From the NCBI RefSeq assembly GCF_040760075.1, contig NZ_CP142884.1:1364001-1428000 (forward strand): DNA of 64,000 bases. Reading direction: 5' to 3'. Both the position numbers and the translations under genes were made by a program. Below are positions 33,284 through 42,370 of this stretch, one piece after another. The notes under the pieces were generated by a model. The model worked only from the letters and a program-made list of their open reading frames with translations, searched no databases and was not told where the DNA came from. Origin of the DNA: Sphingobacterium sp. R2 (lineage in GTDB: Bacteria; Bacteroidota; Bacteroidia; Sphingobacteriales; Sphingobacteriaceae). Position 1 is the first letter of the stretch, and every line of letters starts with the position of its first letter.

Positions 33284-34576
33284 ATGATAAAAGGATTAAT
33301 GATTTTTTTTGTTGGCCTATTGGTCAGCTGCTATTTCTTCTCTTTCGGTTTTACATTTTTACCGCCCACTGTCAATACCAAAATTATTTTGGCCGGTATT
33401 GGGGCACCCTTGCTGTTCTTTCAGCTGTTTCGTTCCCAACGGGTAGCGATTAGCCGGCCGCTGTTTACAGCAACAGGTTTAGCTCTTGTTTTTTCGCTGG
33501 TCTGTTACATTGCTGCCGATGTTAACCGCACCGATGATTTTGCGTATGCCACTTATTTCATGAGTTTTACCATATGGCTTCTGGCGGGCTATACCGTCGT
33601 TATGGCCATCCGTCAGCTGCATGGCTATATCAATTTTCATCTCCTCACTTATTACTTGGCAGCTGTCTGTCTTGCGCAGTGTATACTCGCCTTATGGATC
33701 GATAGCTCGCCGGCTATGCAGTCTCTGGTAGATCGATATATCGAACAGGGGCAAGCCTTTGTTAAGGAGGTAGATCGCCTCTATGGCATCGGAGCCGCCT
33801 TAGACAATGCCGGCGTCCGGTTCTCCGTTGTGCTGATTATGCTGTCTTCCCTTGTTAGACAGGACCTGTTTCACAAACGCCACACATTATTGACGGCCCT
33901 GTTATTGATCGTCTTCTTTACCATCTTGATTTTGGGCAACATCATTGCACGAACTACCTCGATTGGCGGGCTGATAGGCTTGTTGATTATACTCTTCACG
34001 ACCGGACTTTTCCACCGTGTTATCCGTATCGAGTTTGTTCGTTTCTTTACGCTACTATCCATCCTCATACTATTGGCGGTTTTGGTCGCCATGTACTTCT
34101 ATGCACACAACGAGCTTTTTAGGGAGTATATGCGCTTTGCTTTCGAAGGTTTCTTTAATTATTTCGAGACGGGAGAGTTTAGGACCGATTCGACCGACAA
34201 GCTGACCACCAATATGTGGATCTGGCCCACAGATACCCGCACCTGGCTTATCGGTACCGGTCTCTTTGACGGCTGGGTCTTTAACACCGACATCGGCTAT
34301 TGCCGTTTTGTGCTCTACTGTGGCCTGGCCGGATTCAGTGTCTTTGCCAGCTTTTTCATTTTTAATGCGCTGTCTTTCCTGTACAGGTATAGTCACTATA
34401 AGCTTTTATTCCTGTCGCTGTTGGCCTTCTCTTTTATCATCTGGATTAAGGTATCGACTGATATATTTCTGATTTATGCCCTGTTTTATTGCATTGAGGG
34501 CATACAGGGTTCTTTATTCACCTCTAAACTTACTGTCGAAAATGAAAATAGTGTATTCCATACTGGGAACGTATAA
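33284..34576 (+). CDS. Wzy-like O-antigen/EPS polymerase
   Basis: This 430-residue polytopic membrane protein starts at the ATG at 33284; the longer open frame begins in the GT2 gene. About eleven hydrophobic helices and a large periplasmic loop (about 260-330, with FAFEGFFNYFETGEFRTDST) are visible. A GTGLFDGW stretch following a short loop is common in Wzy/WaaL-like proteins. No strong sequence motif defines this family, so the call rests on topology and its place between flippase and glycosyltransferases. The 3' end overlaps the next gene by 35 bases. Confidence 0.75.
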   Translation: MIKGLMIFFVGLLVSCYFFSFGFTFLPPTVNTKIILAGIGAPLLFFQLFRSQRVAISRPLFTATGLALVFSLVCYIAADVNRTDDFAYATYFMSFTIWLLAGYTVVMAIRQLHGYINFHLLTYYLAAVCLAQCILALWIDSSPAMQSLVDRYIEQGQAFVKEVDRLYGIGAALDNAGVRFSVVLIMLSSLVRQDLFHKRHTLLTALLLIVFFTILILGNIIARTTSIGGLIGLLIILFTTGLFHRVIRIEFVRFFTLLSILILLAVLVAMYFYAHNELFREYMRFAFEGFFNYFETGEFRTDSTDKLTTNMWIWPTDTRTWLIGTGLFDGWVFNTDIGYCRFVLYCGLAGFSVFASFFIFNALSFLYRYSHYKLLFLSLLAFSFIIWIKVSTDIFLIYALFYCIEGIQGSLFTSKLTVENENSVFHTGNV

Positions 34577-35681
34577 TGCTGGTGGCATGGAGCGCGTACT
34601 GGCCAATAAGGCCAACTACCTGGCACGGATGGGGTACGAACTGACGATCGTAACCACAGATCAGAAAGCCCGTTTGCCTCATTTTGAGCTCGATCCTTTG
34701 ATCTGTCAGGTAGACCTTGCCATCAATTATACCGACGATGAAGGACTGGGTATCTTTAAGAAAATGTTGTCCTACAAACGTCGGCAGCGGATCCATCGCG
34801 AGCGGCTTGAAGCACTTCTACTGCCGTTGAAGGCTGATATTGTGATTTCCATGTTTGACCACGATGTCAGTTTTCTGCATGCGGTTCAGGATGGGAGCAA
34901 GAAAGTGCTAGAGATTCACTTTTCGCGGTTCAAGCGGCTACAATACGCTCGCAAAGGACTCTGGAAATTGGTAAATACCTGGCGCAGTGCCCAAGATCTT
35001 GTCTTGGCCCGGAAATACGATCGTTTTGTGGTGCTCACCCATGAAGACCATACCTATTGGAAGGGCTTGAAAAATAGTGTAGTTATCCCCAATGCCAATA
35101 CATTTACAGTTCCCGCTCGGGCAGCTCTTACCGAGAAACGCGCTATTGCTGTCGGGCGGTTCGACTACCAAAAGGGATTTGATGAGCTTATTGCAATATG
35201 GAAGACTATCCATGCGCGCTGTCCCGACTGGAGGCTCGATATCTATGGACAGGGGCCGTTGCAGGGCGATATGCTGGTCCAGATCCATGCCTTGGGATTG
35301 GACGGGCAGATTGCACTTCACGCACCCATCAAAAATATCAGAGATGCCTATATGCACAGTTCATTGGTATTGATGAGCTCGCGCTACGAGGGGTTGCCCA
35401 TGACACTGCTCGAGGCCCAGGCCTGCGGGCTGCCCATGGTGGCATATGCCTGCAAATGTGGCCCCCGAGATATCATCAAGCCGGGTAAAAACGGGTATTT
35501 GATTGCCGAAGGCGATCGCGCAGATTTTGCCGATAAGGCCTGCCGGTTGATGGAAAAAGCAAAACTCCGCAAGCAGATGGGGCAGAACGCGTGGGAAATG
35601 GCCGAAAATTTCGATGAGGAACGCATTATGCGCCAATGGCTCTTGTTGTTTGAGCGCTTGACGAAAGGAGAGCAGCGATGA
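34542..35681 (+). CDS. Glycosyltransferase family 4 (AmsD-like)
   Basis: This 379-residue GT-B enzyme starts at the ATG at 34542, giving MKIVYSILGTYNAGGMERVL. Upstream in-frame codons lie inside the polymerase gene. The C-terminal donor-binding domain has AIAVGRFDYQKGFDELIAIW (about 202-221), YGQGPLQ, and the EX7E motif in SSRYEGLPMTLLEAQACGLP, with both Glu residues in place. It is a retaining enzyme using a nucleotide-sugar donor. It ends in an ATGA overlap with the next gene, implying coupled translation. Confidence 0.9.
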   Translation: MKIVYSILGTYNAGGMERVLANKANYLARMGYELTIVTTDQKARLPHFELDPLICQVDLAINYTDDEGLGIFKKMLSYKRRQRIHRERLEALLLPLKADIVISMFDHDVSFLHAVQDGSKKVLEIHFSRFKRLQYARKGLWKLVNTWRSAQDLVLARKYDRFVVLTHEDHTYWKGLKNSVVIPNANTFTVPARAALTEKRAIAVGRFDYQKGFDELIAIWKTIHARCPDWRLDIYGQGPLQGDMLVQIHALGLDGQIALHAPIKNIRDAYMHSSLVLMSSRYEGLPMTLLEAQACGLPMVAYACKCGPRDIIKPGKNGYLIAEGDRADFADKACRLMEKAKLRKQMGQNAWEMAENFDEERIMRQWLLLFERLTKGEQR

Positions 35682-36784
35682 AAAAGACGATCGTTATTTC
35701 TGCTGTCAACCTGGTAGAGGCGGGGCCATTGGCCATACTACGCGATTGTTTGGCCTACCTTTCAAAGCTGGCCGCCACTGGCGACTATCGGGTGATTGCC
35801 TTGGTGTACAAGCAATCCCTGGCCGATTTTCCACAAATTGAATATATCGAAACGCAGTGGCCAAAAAAACGCTGGGTCAACCGCCTCTGGTATGAATATG
35901 TATCGATGCGTTCAATAGCAAGGGAGATCGGTCCCGTTTACCTCTGGTTTTCGCTGCACGATACCAGTCCGTCGGTGATTGCCGAGCGGCGGGCCGTATA
36001 CTGCCATAATGCCTTCCCTTTTTATCGCTGGAAGGCGCACGATCTATTTTTTGCACCCAAGATTGCGTTGCTTGCGCTCTTCAGTACCTATATCTACAAG
36101 CCCAATATTCGGCGCAATACGTATCTGGTGGTGCAGCAGCAGTGGTTGCGCGAAGCCTTTCATCGGCTATTTGCAGTTCCTCGCACTAAAATTATTGTTG
36201 CCCCACCCGAGATAAAGACCAAGCAAGTATCGGTTTCCCAAAAAGAGGAAGCGCCGGGCTGTTACACCTTTGTATTTGCCGCGTCGCCCAATAGCCACAA
36301 GAATTTTGAGGTGATCTGCCGGGCTGCGGCACTGCTCGAGCAGCAGGACACGGTGCGTTTTAAAGTACACCTTACGGTGAAGGGCGATGAAAATACATAC
36401 GCCCAGTGGCTGCACCGCAGGTGGGGGCATCTGCAATCCCTGCATTTTATGGGTTTTCTGAGCCGTACGCAGCTCGAAGGTTATTATGCAGGCTGCGACT
36501 GCCTTATTTTTCCATCCAAGGCCGAGTCCTGGGGACTGCCCATTACCGAGTTTGCAGCTTACGGTAAGCCCATGCTGCTGGCGGATTTGCCATATGCGCA
36601 CGACACTGCATCGGGGTGTGAAGGCGTATCATTTTTTGATCCCGACGATCCGAAAGCTTTAGCGACACAAATGGGCGCACTGATACGCGGCGAGCGGTCA
36701 TTTTTGCAGGCAGTAGCAAAAGAAAAATTGGAAGAACCCTTTGCCACGGGCTGGAACGACCTCTTTTACCAACTGCTCCATTAG
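35678..36784 (+). CDS. Glycosyltransferase family 4 protein
   Basis: This 368-residue GT-B protein begins MKKTIVISAVNLVEAGPLAI and has a C-terminal GT4 domain with TFVFAASPNSHKNFEVICRA, FMGFLSRTQLEGYYAGCD (about 261-278) and the EX7E-like motif in FPSKAESWGLPITEFAAYG. It starts within the stop codon of the previous gene (ATGA). It is cytoplasmic and membrane-associated by family habit. Which sugar it adds is not readable. Confidence 0.88.
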   Translation: MKKTIVISAVNLVEAGPLAILRDCLAYLSKLAATGDYRVIALVYKQSLADFPQIEYIETQWPKKRWVNRLWYEYVSMRSIAREIGPVYLWFSLHDTSPSVIAERRAVYCHNAFPFYRWKAHDLFFAPKIALLALFSTYIYKPNIRRNTYLVVQQQWLREAFHRLFAVPRTKIIVAPPEIKTKQVSVSQKEEAPGCYTFVFAASPNSHKNFEVICRAAALLEQQDTVRFKVHLTVKGDENTYAQWLHRRWGHLQSLHFMGFLSRTQLEGYYAGCDCLIFPSKAESWGLPITEFAAYGKPMLLADLPYAHDTASGCEGVSFFDPDDPKALATQMGALIRGERSFLQAVAKEKLEEPFATGWNDLFYQLLH

Positions 36785-36816
36785 TCTATTGATAAACCAT
36801 TAAACGCAAAAATTTG

Positions 36817-37926
36817 ATGAAAATATTACAACTGGGAAAATTTTATCCGATACGCGGCGGTGTAGAGAAAGTGATGTACGACTTGATGCTCGGTTTGTCC
36901 GAGGGCGGGGTATACTGTGATATGCTCTGTGCATCCACCGAAGATCACCCTGCCGCCGAAATACAGGTAAATCCCTATGCCCGGTTATTTGTTGTGCGTA
37001 CCTCCGTTAAAATTGCAGGTACCATGTTGGCTCCGGCAATGGTCACCAAGCTCCGCAACATTGCTGGACAATATGATATCATTCATATTCACCATCCCGA
37101 TCCCATGGCCAGTCTGGCGCTTTACCTGTCGGGCTATCGGGGGCGGGTTGTCTTACATTGGCATTCCGACATCTTAAAACAGAAGAACCTGCTCAAATTG
37201 TATAAGCCTTTACAAAGCTGGCTCATCAATAGAGCCGAACAGATTGTGGGCACCACCCCCGTCTATGTGGAGCAGTCGCCTTTTTTACAGCATGTAGCGG
37301 CCAAAATCGACTTTATACCCATTGGAGTCAACCCCATGGGCTACGACGAAGCAGCCGTGGCAGACCTCAAAAGCCGTTATCCGGGCAAGACCATTATCTT
37401 CTCGTTGGGCCGGCTGGTGGAGTACAAAGGCTATGCCTATCTCATTCAAGCCATGCGGCAGCTGGATGCACATTTTCACCTGATCATTGGTGGCAAGGGG
37501 CCGTTGGAACAGGAGCTGAAGCAGCTTATCGCGGACCTCAACCTGCAGGACCGCATCAGCATGGCCGGCTTCTTGGCCGATGAAGACATCCCGACCTATT
37601 TTGGTGCTGCCGATATCTTTTGCCTGAGTTCCATCTGGAAGACAGAAGCTTTTGCCATTGTACAGATTGAGGCCATGTGCTGCGGCAAACCCGTAGTGTC
37701 TACCGCAATACCGGGCTCTGGTGTGAGCTGGGTCAACCAAGATCAAGTATCGGGCCTGGTGGTTGCGCCCGAAAATGCCACCGCATTGGCAGCGGCCATC
37801 CGGCAGATTGGATCCGATCCAGCCTGTTATCGAACCTATTCCGAGGGCGGACGAAAAAGGTATCAAGAAAATTTTACGCGCGAAAAGATGATCGCGACAT
37901 GCAGGAGGATTTATGAAAAACACTAA
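36817..37926 (+). CDS. Glycosyltransferase family 4 protein
   Basis: This 369-residue GT-B enzyme starts at the ATG at 36817 (a TTG at 36814 is also in frame). The N-terminus MKILQLGKFYPIRGGVEKVM has the acceptor-side Gly-Gly-x-Glu loop of GT4. The C-terminal domain has FSLGRLVEYKGYAYLIQAM (about 199-217), IGGKGPLEQEL and the EX7E motif in SSIWKTEAFAIVQIEAMCCG. The family often transfers mannose, glucose or galactose. The stop overlaps the next gene by 14 bases. Confidence 0.9.
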   Translation: MKILQLGKFYPIRGGVEKVMYDLMLGLSEGGVYCDMLCASTEDHPAAEIQVNPYARLFVVRTSVKIAGTMLAPAMVTKLRNIAGQYDIIHIHHPDPMASLALYLSGYRGRVVLHWHSDILKQKNLLKLYKPLQSWLINRAEQIVGTTPVYVEQSPFLQHVAAKIDFIPIGVNPMGYDEAAVADLKSRYPGKTIIFSLGRLVEYKGYAYLIQAMRQLDAHFHLIIGGKGPLEQELKQLIADLNLQDRISMAGFLADEDIPTYFGAADIFCLSSIWKTEAFAIVQIEAMCCGKPVVSTAIPGSGVSWVNQDQVSGLVVAPENATALAAAIRQIGSDPACYRTYSEGGRKRYQENFTREKMIATCRRIYEKH

Positions 37927-39001
37927 AATTCAAGCGGCTTTCTTGTTCTTGCTACGCAGTGGACTTTGGGGCAAGGAGCAGGGTAAAGAAAAGCAGTTCT
38001 TTCCATTATCGGAGGAAGAGTGGAGGGGGCTCTATCTTCGGGCCAACGAGCAGACGGTAGAAGGTATTGTATATGATGGACTGCTGTTACTGGAAAAAGA
38101 CCATTTGCCATCGCGGCAGCTCCAGCTAAAGTGGTCGGTACAGATCGACCGGATCGAACGCAGTCACCACCGCAACAATAGCCATATAGCCGAGCAGTAT
38201 GCCTTTTTCACCAAACGGAATCTGCGGCCACTGTTGTTGAAAGGGCAGGGCGTAGCAGCCAGCTACCGTATTCCACAGCATCGGGTGTGCGGCGATATCG
38301 ACTGGTATTTTGAATCCCAGCACCAGTGTACGCTGGCGGGCCTCCACCTGATCAACAATAACATACCGCGGGTAGACAACGGGGGGCAAGTGTATCGTTG
38401 GGCAGCAGGCGAAATGGATCTGCATGACCGCCTATTTGATCTCTACAACCCCTTCTGCAAAGCTGTATTGAAACAGTACCGGCGGGAATTTCCGGATACC
38501 ACCCTGTCTATATCCGGGCAAGACGTGGCCGTATTGGCACCGCAGGTTCAGGTTATTCAGGTGACGGCGCATATTCTCAAGCATTCTTTGGCTTTTGGGA
38601 TCGGACTTCGTCAGTTCTGCGACCTGGCGGCACTGTATCACCATTACAGGCACCTGCTGGATGGCGCGCGCTTAGAAAAGCTTTACCGCCAGGTGGGGGT
38701 GCTGGAATGGATCGCTTCCGTACATCAGTTTTTGATCAACGAGCTGGGCTTGGCAAAAGAGAAACTTCCGTTTACGAATGTAGGTACACATCCTAAGATA
38801 GACATCCTCCAGGAAGTTTGGCAGAGCGGCAATTTTGGCTTTTATGATCAGGACTATGTCAAGCATATTGACGGCGTGCTTGTGGGGCGAAAGAATCGTG
38901 CCGAAGCCATACTGCAGCGTGTTGTGCGCTATTTTCCTTATGTGCCGAAAGAGGCATTTTGGTTTCCCATTATTCATTTTTTAAAGCGCCGGGGAGCGTA
39001 A
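37913..39001 (+). CDS. Nucleotidyltransferase-family protein (NTP_transf_5-like)
   Basis: This 362-residue protein has the PF14907-type core PLLLKGQGVAASY followed by RVCGDIDWYF (about 102-131), where Gly-Asp-Ile-Asp gives the paired metal-binding aspartates, and a later MDLHDRLFDL. These proteins are often found in polysaccharide and peptide-modification clusters together with HprK-like, PqqD-like and S24/S26 genes. All three of those occur in this window but not next to it. The substrate is unknown. It overlaps the end of the last glycosyltransferase gene by 14 bases. A 25-bp tandem repeat covers its stop codon. Confidence 0.8.
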   Translation: MKNTKIQAAFLFLLRSGLWGKEQGKEKQFFPLSEEEWRGLYLRANEQTVEGIVYDGLLLLEKDHLPSRQLQLKWSVQIDRIERSHHRNNSHIAEQYAFFTKRNLRPLLLKGQGVAASYRIPQHRVCGDIDWYFESQHQCTLAGLHLINNNIPRVDNGGQVYRWAAGEMDLHDRLFDLYNPFCKAVLKQYRREFPDTTLSISGQDVAVLAPQVQVIQVTAHILKHSLAFGIGLRQFCDLAALYHHYRHLLDGARLEKLYRQVGVLEWIASVHQFLINELGLAKEKLPFTNVGTHPKIDILQEVWQSGNFGFYDQDYVKHIDGVLVGRKNRAEAILQRVVRYFPYVPKEAFWFPIIHFLKRRGA

Positions 39002-39041
39002 CATTTTAAAGCACCGGGAAGCGTAACATTTTAAAGCGCCG
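38979..39041. repeat. 25-bp tandem repeat (2.5 copies) over a stop codon
   Basis: Units at 38979-39003 and 39004-39028 (TTTTAAAGCRCCGGGRAGCG plus TAACA) differ at two positions; a partial third runs to 39041. The first contains the nucleotidyltransferase stop codon. Each unit carries the stop TAA, so slippage would keep the reading frame closed. Confidence 0.9.
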
Positions 39042-39079
39042 TACCGCGCATGCATATAAAAACAAACGATTATTGAGAT

Positions 39080-39874
39080 ATGAAAAGACAGATTTTAGCA
39101 ATGATTTTACTTGGGATTAGCCTACTGACCTCGTGTATGGCGCCCAAAAAAGTGGTCTACGTCAACGACATGGTACCCAATATAGCCTATCGGGCGCTGG
39201 AAGTACCGATGTTAAAACTACAGCAGAGCGACCGGCTTAGCATTACGGTGAGCGCCAAAAATCCCGAACTGGCCGCCCCTTTCAATGTGATGGGCGGGAG
39301 CTATACAGTTGGGGACAAAGACTCTGGTTTCAGTACAGGCTCCGCTGGTGCAGGCGGCCCCAGTTACCTCATTGACCAACAGGGCAACATTACCTTTCCG
39401 ATCCTGGGCAACCTGCACCTCGAAGGATTGACGCTGGAGCAGGTCCGCGATCTGCTGGGCCAACGCTTGTCCGATGGCGGATACATCAAAGATGCTATCG
39501 TCAAAGTCGAACTGTTAAATCTGAAGGTCAATGTCATGGGCGAAGTGAACCGTGTCGGCATTATCGATGTGCCCGACTCGCGTATCAATTTGCTGGAAGC
39601 CATTTCCAAAGCTGGCGGACTCACCCGCAATGCGGCTGCCGACCGTGTAACGGTGATCCGGGAAGAAAATGGCATCCGAAAAAAGATGCTGGTCAACGTC
39701 GAGTCGCAGGATATCTTTGACTCGCCCGCCTATTACCTGCAGCAAAATGATATCTTATACGTAGAACCCATAGCGGCCGAAAATACGCCTCGTGAAGATC
39801 GCAACTGGCGCTTTACCACCATTGCGACTGGTATATTGACCGTAATCTTGACCGCTTTAAACCTGCTTAAATAA
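39080..39874 (+). CDS. Polysaccharide export protein (OPX, Wza-like lipoprotein)
   Basis: This 264-residue outer-membrane export lipoprotein has a lipobox LLTSC (Cys19), a Poly_export (PES) domain (about 45-150, with LQQSDRLSITVSAKNPE and YLIDQQGNITFPILGNLHLEGL) and an SLBB domain (about 155-240, with NVMGEVNRVGIIDVPDSRIN and ISKAGGLTRNAAADRV). A C-terminal membrane helix (about 243-262) is seen. This is the short Bacteroidota OPX type. With the tyrosine kinase just downstream it forms the export channel of the first operon. A 12-base gap separates the two. Confidence 0.92.
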   Translation: MKRQILAMILLGISLLTSCMAPKKVVYVNDMVPNIAYRALEVPMLKLQQSDRLSITVSAKNPELAAPFNVMGGSYTVGDKDSGFSTGSAGAGGPSYLIDQQGNITFPILGNLHLEGLTLEQVRDLLGQRLSDGGYIKDAIVKVELLNLKVNVMGEVNRVGIIDVPDSRINLLEAISKAGGLTRNAAADRVTVIREENGIRKKMLVNVESQDIFDSPAYYLQQNDILYVEPIAAENTPREDRNWRFTTIATGILTVILTALNLLK

Positions 39875-39885
39875 AAGAGTTAACG

Positions 39886-42288
39886 ATGAAAACAACATAC
39901 TATAATCCGTTACAGAAAGAAAAGTCTATCAATGTGCTGGATGTTTTGGCACATCTGCTCTACCATTGGAAGTGGTTTGCCCTGTCCATGCTTGTTTTTG
40001 GGTCGTATTATTATTATCAGTACGCCAAATCGCCGTTTATTTACCGCAGTGCCGAAACCATCATCATCAAAACCCCGATGAATACCCCCCGTACGGCACG
40101 CATTTCACGTACCAATGAGGCCTATAATTCCATTAGCGTGGCCAGTGAGATCCTGCAGCTCAAATCTAAGGAACTGATGCGGCAGACGGTTGCCCGTATC
40201 GGCGCCGATATGAGCTATTCCGTGGCCCAGGGATTGCGGCGTAAGGAACTCTATACCGCAAGCCCGATCAAGGTGAGCGTGGCGCATACAAAGCCCGAGG
40301 ATGCGTTTTCCTTTACGGTCACACCCGTTGGCGGTACGGAAGTATTGTTGAGCAATTGGAGCCAGGGTGAAGCCACGTTGGAGGTGAAAGCCACCTTAGG
40401 CAAACCGGTTAACACCCCCCTAGGGCAGGTTACGGTGCAGTCGACCCTTCGTCCGGGCAAAGCACTTCCGGAGCAAGCCATCAAAGTAGAGAAGTTTGCG
40501 CTGGAGCATATGGTCAACTATTTTGTATCCACCATCACCATTACCCAGATGGAAGAAGATGCCTCCCTGCTGCAGGTTGTTGCCGAGGATACCAATCCCT
40601 TGCGTGCCACCGCCCTTATCGGAGAGATGATCAACGTGTATAATGAAGTGGCCCTGCAGGACAAAAACCAGATTGGAATAAACACCGCCAATTTTATTCG
40701 CGAGCGACTGGCCATTATTGAGCAGGAACTGGGCTCTGTAGAATCGAATATTGAAAATCTGCGCACACAAAATCAGGGCATGGACGCTTCCACGGTGGGA
40801 ACAGCCTATTTTGAAGACAGCCGATCCTATCAGGCCGAGCGCAATAAGGTGGAGACCGATATTAATCTGGCGCAGATGATGCGCGGTTACCTGGCCGACG
40901 GCAGTAAGAAGAATGAGCTTATTCCGAACAATACCGGTCTTGTAGATGCCAGCGTCGAAACCCAGATCAACGATTACAACACGACCTTGCTTCGCCGCAA
41001 TCGCCTTATCGAAGGTAGCAGCGATGCCAATCCGGTGGTACAAGATCTGGACCGTGCCTTACAGGCCATGCGCGGCAACATCAGTCGGGCGGTCGAAAAT
41101 GCCATCGGCGGATTGAAGATCAAGGCCAATAACATGAAGAAAGAGGAAAATGCAGCACGCGGTAAAGCGATGCAGGTACCGCAAAAACAACGGGTGATGC
41201 TCTCGGTAGAGCGGCAGCAAAAGGTAAAAGAAGAACTCTACCTCTATTTGCTGAACAAGCGCGAGGAGAATGCCATCAACCAGGCCATGACCGAAGATAA
41301 TATCCGCGTTATCGATCCGGCCATTGTTACTTACAATCCCGTTGCCCCGAGCAAGATGCGCAAGCTGGGTTTGGGTATGGGCATAGGTTTTATATTGCCC
41401 GCGATCGTGATTATGACCCTGTCCATTCTAGATACGGGAGTTCGTCGCCGGCAAGATATTGAAGAAGCCATCGATGTGCCCCTCTTGGGCGAAATTCCGT
41501 TGGCGAGCAATAAGCGTTCAGCCCAAAGCACTATTTTGGTCAGTGGCACAGGTCGTGATCCATTGACCGAGGCATTTCGCATCCTGCGGACCAATATGAG
41601 CTTTATGTCCCGAGAGGGCAAACATCCTCAGGTTATTACCCTCACCTCCTTCATTCCGGGTGTGGGAAAAACCTTCACATCGTTGAATCTATCCAGCACC
41701 TTATCTTTTTTAAATAAAAAAGTCATTGTTGTCGATATGGATTTGCGCAAAGGGACATTGAGCGACCGCATGGGCATTCATCACGGCAAGGGCCTGAGCC
41801 ACTATCTTTCCGACATCAACCTTTCATTGGATGCGATCATCCATCATGATTTGCATGGGGAAAACGTAGATTATATCTCCATTGGCATGGAGGCGCCCAA
41901 TCCCGTAGAGCTCTTGCTCAGTAAGCGGCTCGACGAGCTGATTGCCGATTTGCGTAGCCGTTACGATTACATTATCATCGATGGCGTACCCACCGGCATT
42001 GTTGCCGATGCGACGGTGGTAGACCGGGTTTCAGATCTGACCTTATTTGTTATCCGTGCCGGTAAAATGGATAAGCGGCAGTTGCCCGAGATCCAAAAAA
42101 TCTATGCCGAGAAGCGTCTTTCCAATCTGGCCATTATTCTGAATGGGCTTAAATTGGGGCAGTCCGGCTATGGCTATGGCTACGGTTATGGTTACGGCTA
42201 TGGATATGGTCGTGAAGAAGGAAAAACTAGCTGGTTAAAGCGACTACGTTCCATTGGAATCCGCCTTACCCGCAATAAAAAATACTAA
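39886..42288 (+). CDS. Chain-length regulator with tyrosine autokinase (Wzz/Wzc-like)
   Basis: This 800-residue inner-membrane protein has an N-terminal Wzz domain (helix about 29-43, long periplasmic coiled-coil region about 250-460, and a second helix about 494-516) and a C-terminal bacterial tyrosine-kinase domain. Walker A is in FIPGVGKTFTSLNL (Lys595), the Walker A' motif is VVDMDLR (615-621) and Walker B is IIIDG (696-700). The C-terminus has (Gly-Tyr)7-Gly at 761-775, probably the autophosphorylated tyrosine cluster, followed by a basic segment ending in Tyr800. It controls chain length and export with the OPX protein. A rho-independent terminator lies right behind it. Confidence 0.93.
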   Translation: MKTTYYNPLQKEKSINVLDVLAHLLYHWKWFALSMLVFGSYYYYQYAKSPFIYRSAETIIIKTPMNTPRTARISRTNEAYNSISVASEILQLKSKELMRQTVARIGADMSYSVAQGLRRKELYTASPIKVSVAHTKPEDAFSFTVTPVGGTEVLLSNWSQGEATLEVKATLGKPVNTPLGQVTVQSTLRPGKALPEQAIKVEKFALEHMVNYFVSTITITQMEEDASLLQVVAEDTNPLRATALIGEMINVYNEVALQDKNQIGINTANFIRERLAIIEQELGSVESNIENLRTQNQGMDASTVGTAYFEDSRSYQAERNKVETDINLAQMMRGYLADGSKKNELIPNNTGLVDASVETQINDYNTTLLRRNRLIEGSSDANPVVQDLDRALQAMRGNISRAVENAIGGLKIKANNMKKEENAARGKAMQVPQKQRVMLSVERQQKVKEELYLYLLNKREENAINQAMTEDNIRVIDPAIVTYNPVAPSKMRKLGLGMGIGFILPAIVIMTLSILDTGVRRRQDIEEAIDVPLLGEIPLASNKRSAQSTILVSGTGRDPLTEAFRILRTNMSFMSREGKHPQVITLTSFIPGVGKTFTSLNLSSTLSFLNKKVIVVDMDLRKGTLSDRMGIHHGKGLSHYLSDINLSLDAIIHHDLHGENVDYISIGMEAPNPVELLLSKRLDELIADLRSRYDYIIIDGVPTGIVADATVVDRVSDLTLFVIRAGKMDKRQLPEIQKIYAEKRLSNLAIILNGLKLGQSGYGYGYGYGYGYGYGREEGKTSWLKRLRSIGIRLTRNKKY
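42166..42210 (+). repeat. Hexanucleotide-type coding repeat for (Gly-Tyr)7
   Basis: Fifteen codons at 42166-42210 encode (Gly-Tyr)7-Gly, using GGN-TAY hexamers that vary at third positions. The tract is the likely phosphotyrosine tail of the kinase and could change length by slippage. Confidence 0.85.
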
Positions 42289-42301
42289 AATATACCCATT
42301 G

Positions 42302-42340
42302 GCCGCAACCGTGCCCTACCGGGTCGGTTGCGGCTTTTTT
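42302..42340 (+). terminator. Rho-independent terminator of the first polysaccharide operon
   Basis: GCCGCAACCG (42302-42311) and CGGTTGCGGC (42325-42334) form a perfect GC-rich 10-bp stem followed by T6. It lies 14 bases after the kinase stop, closing the operon that begins at 25914 or earlier. Confidence 0.95.
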
Positions 42341-42370
42341 GCGCGATTTACTTTTATAAATTATATGCTA

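Noticed and set aside
40420..41043. 207-codon open frame antisense to the tyrosine kinase gene
   Set aside because: It mirrors the Wzz periplasmic region, has no domain and is explained by codon bias in GC-rich sequence.
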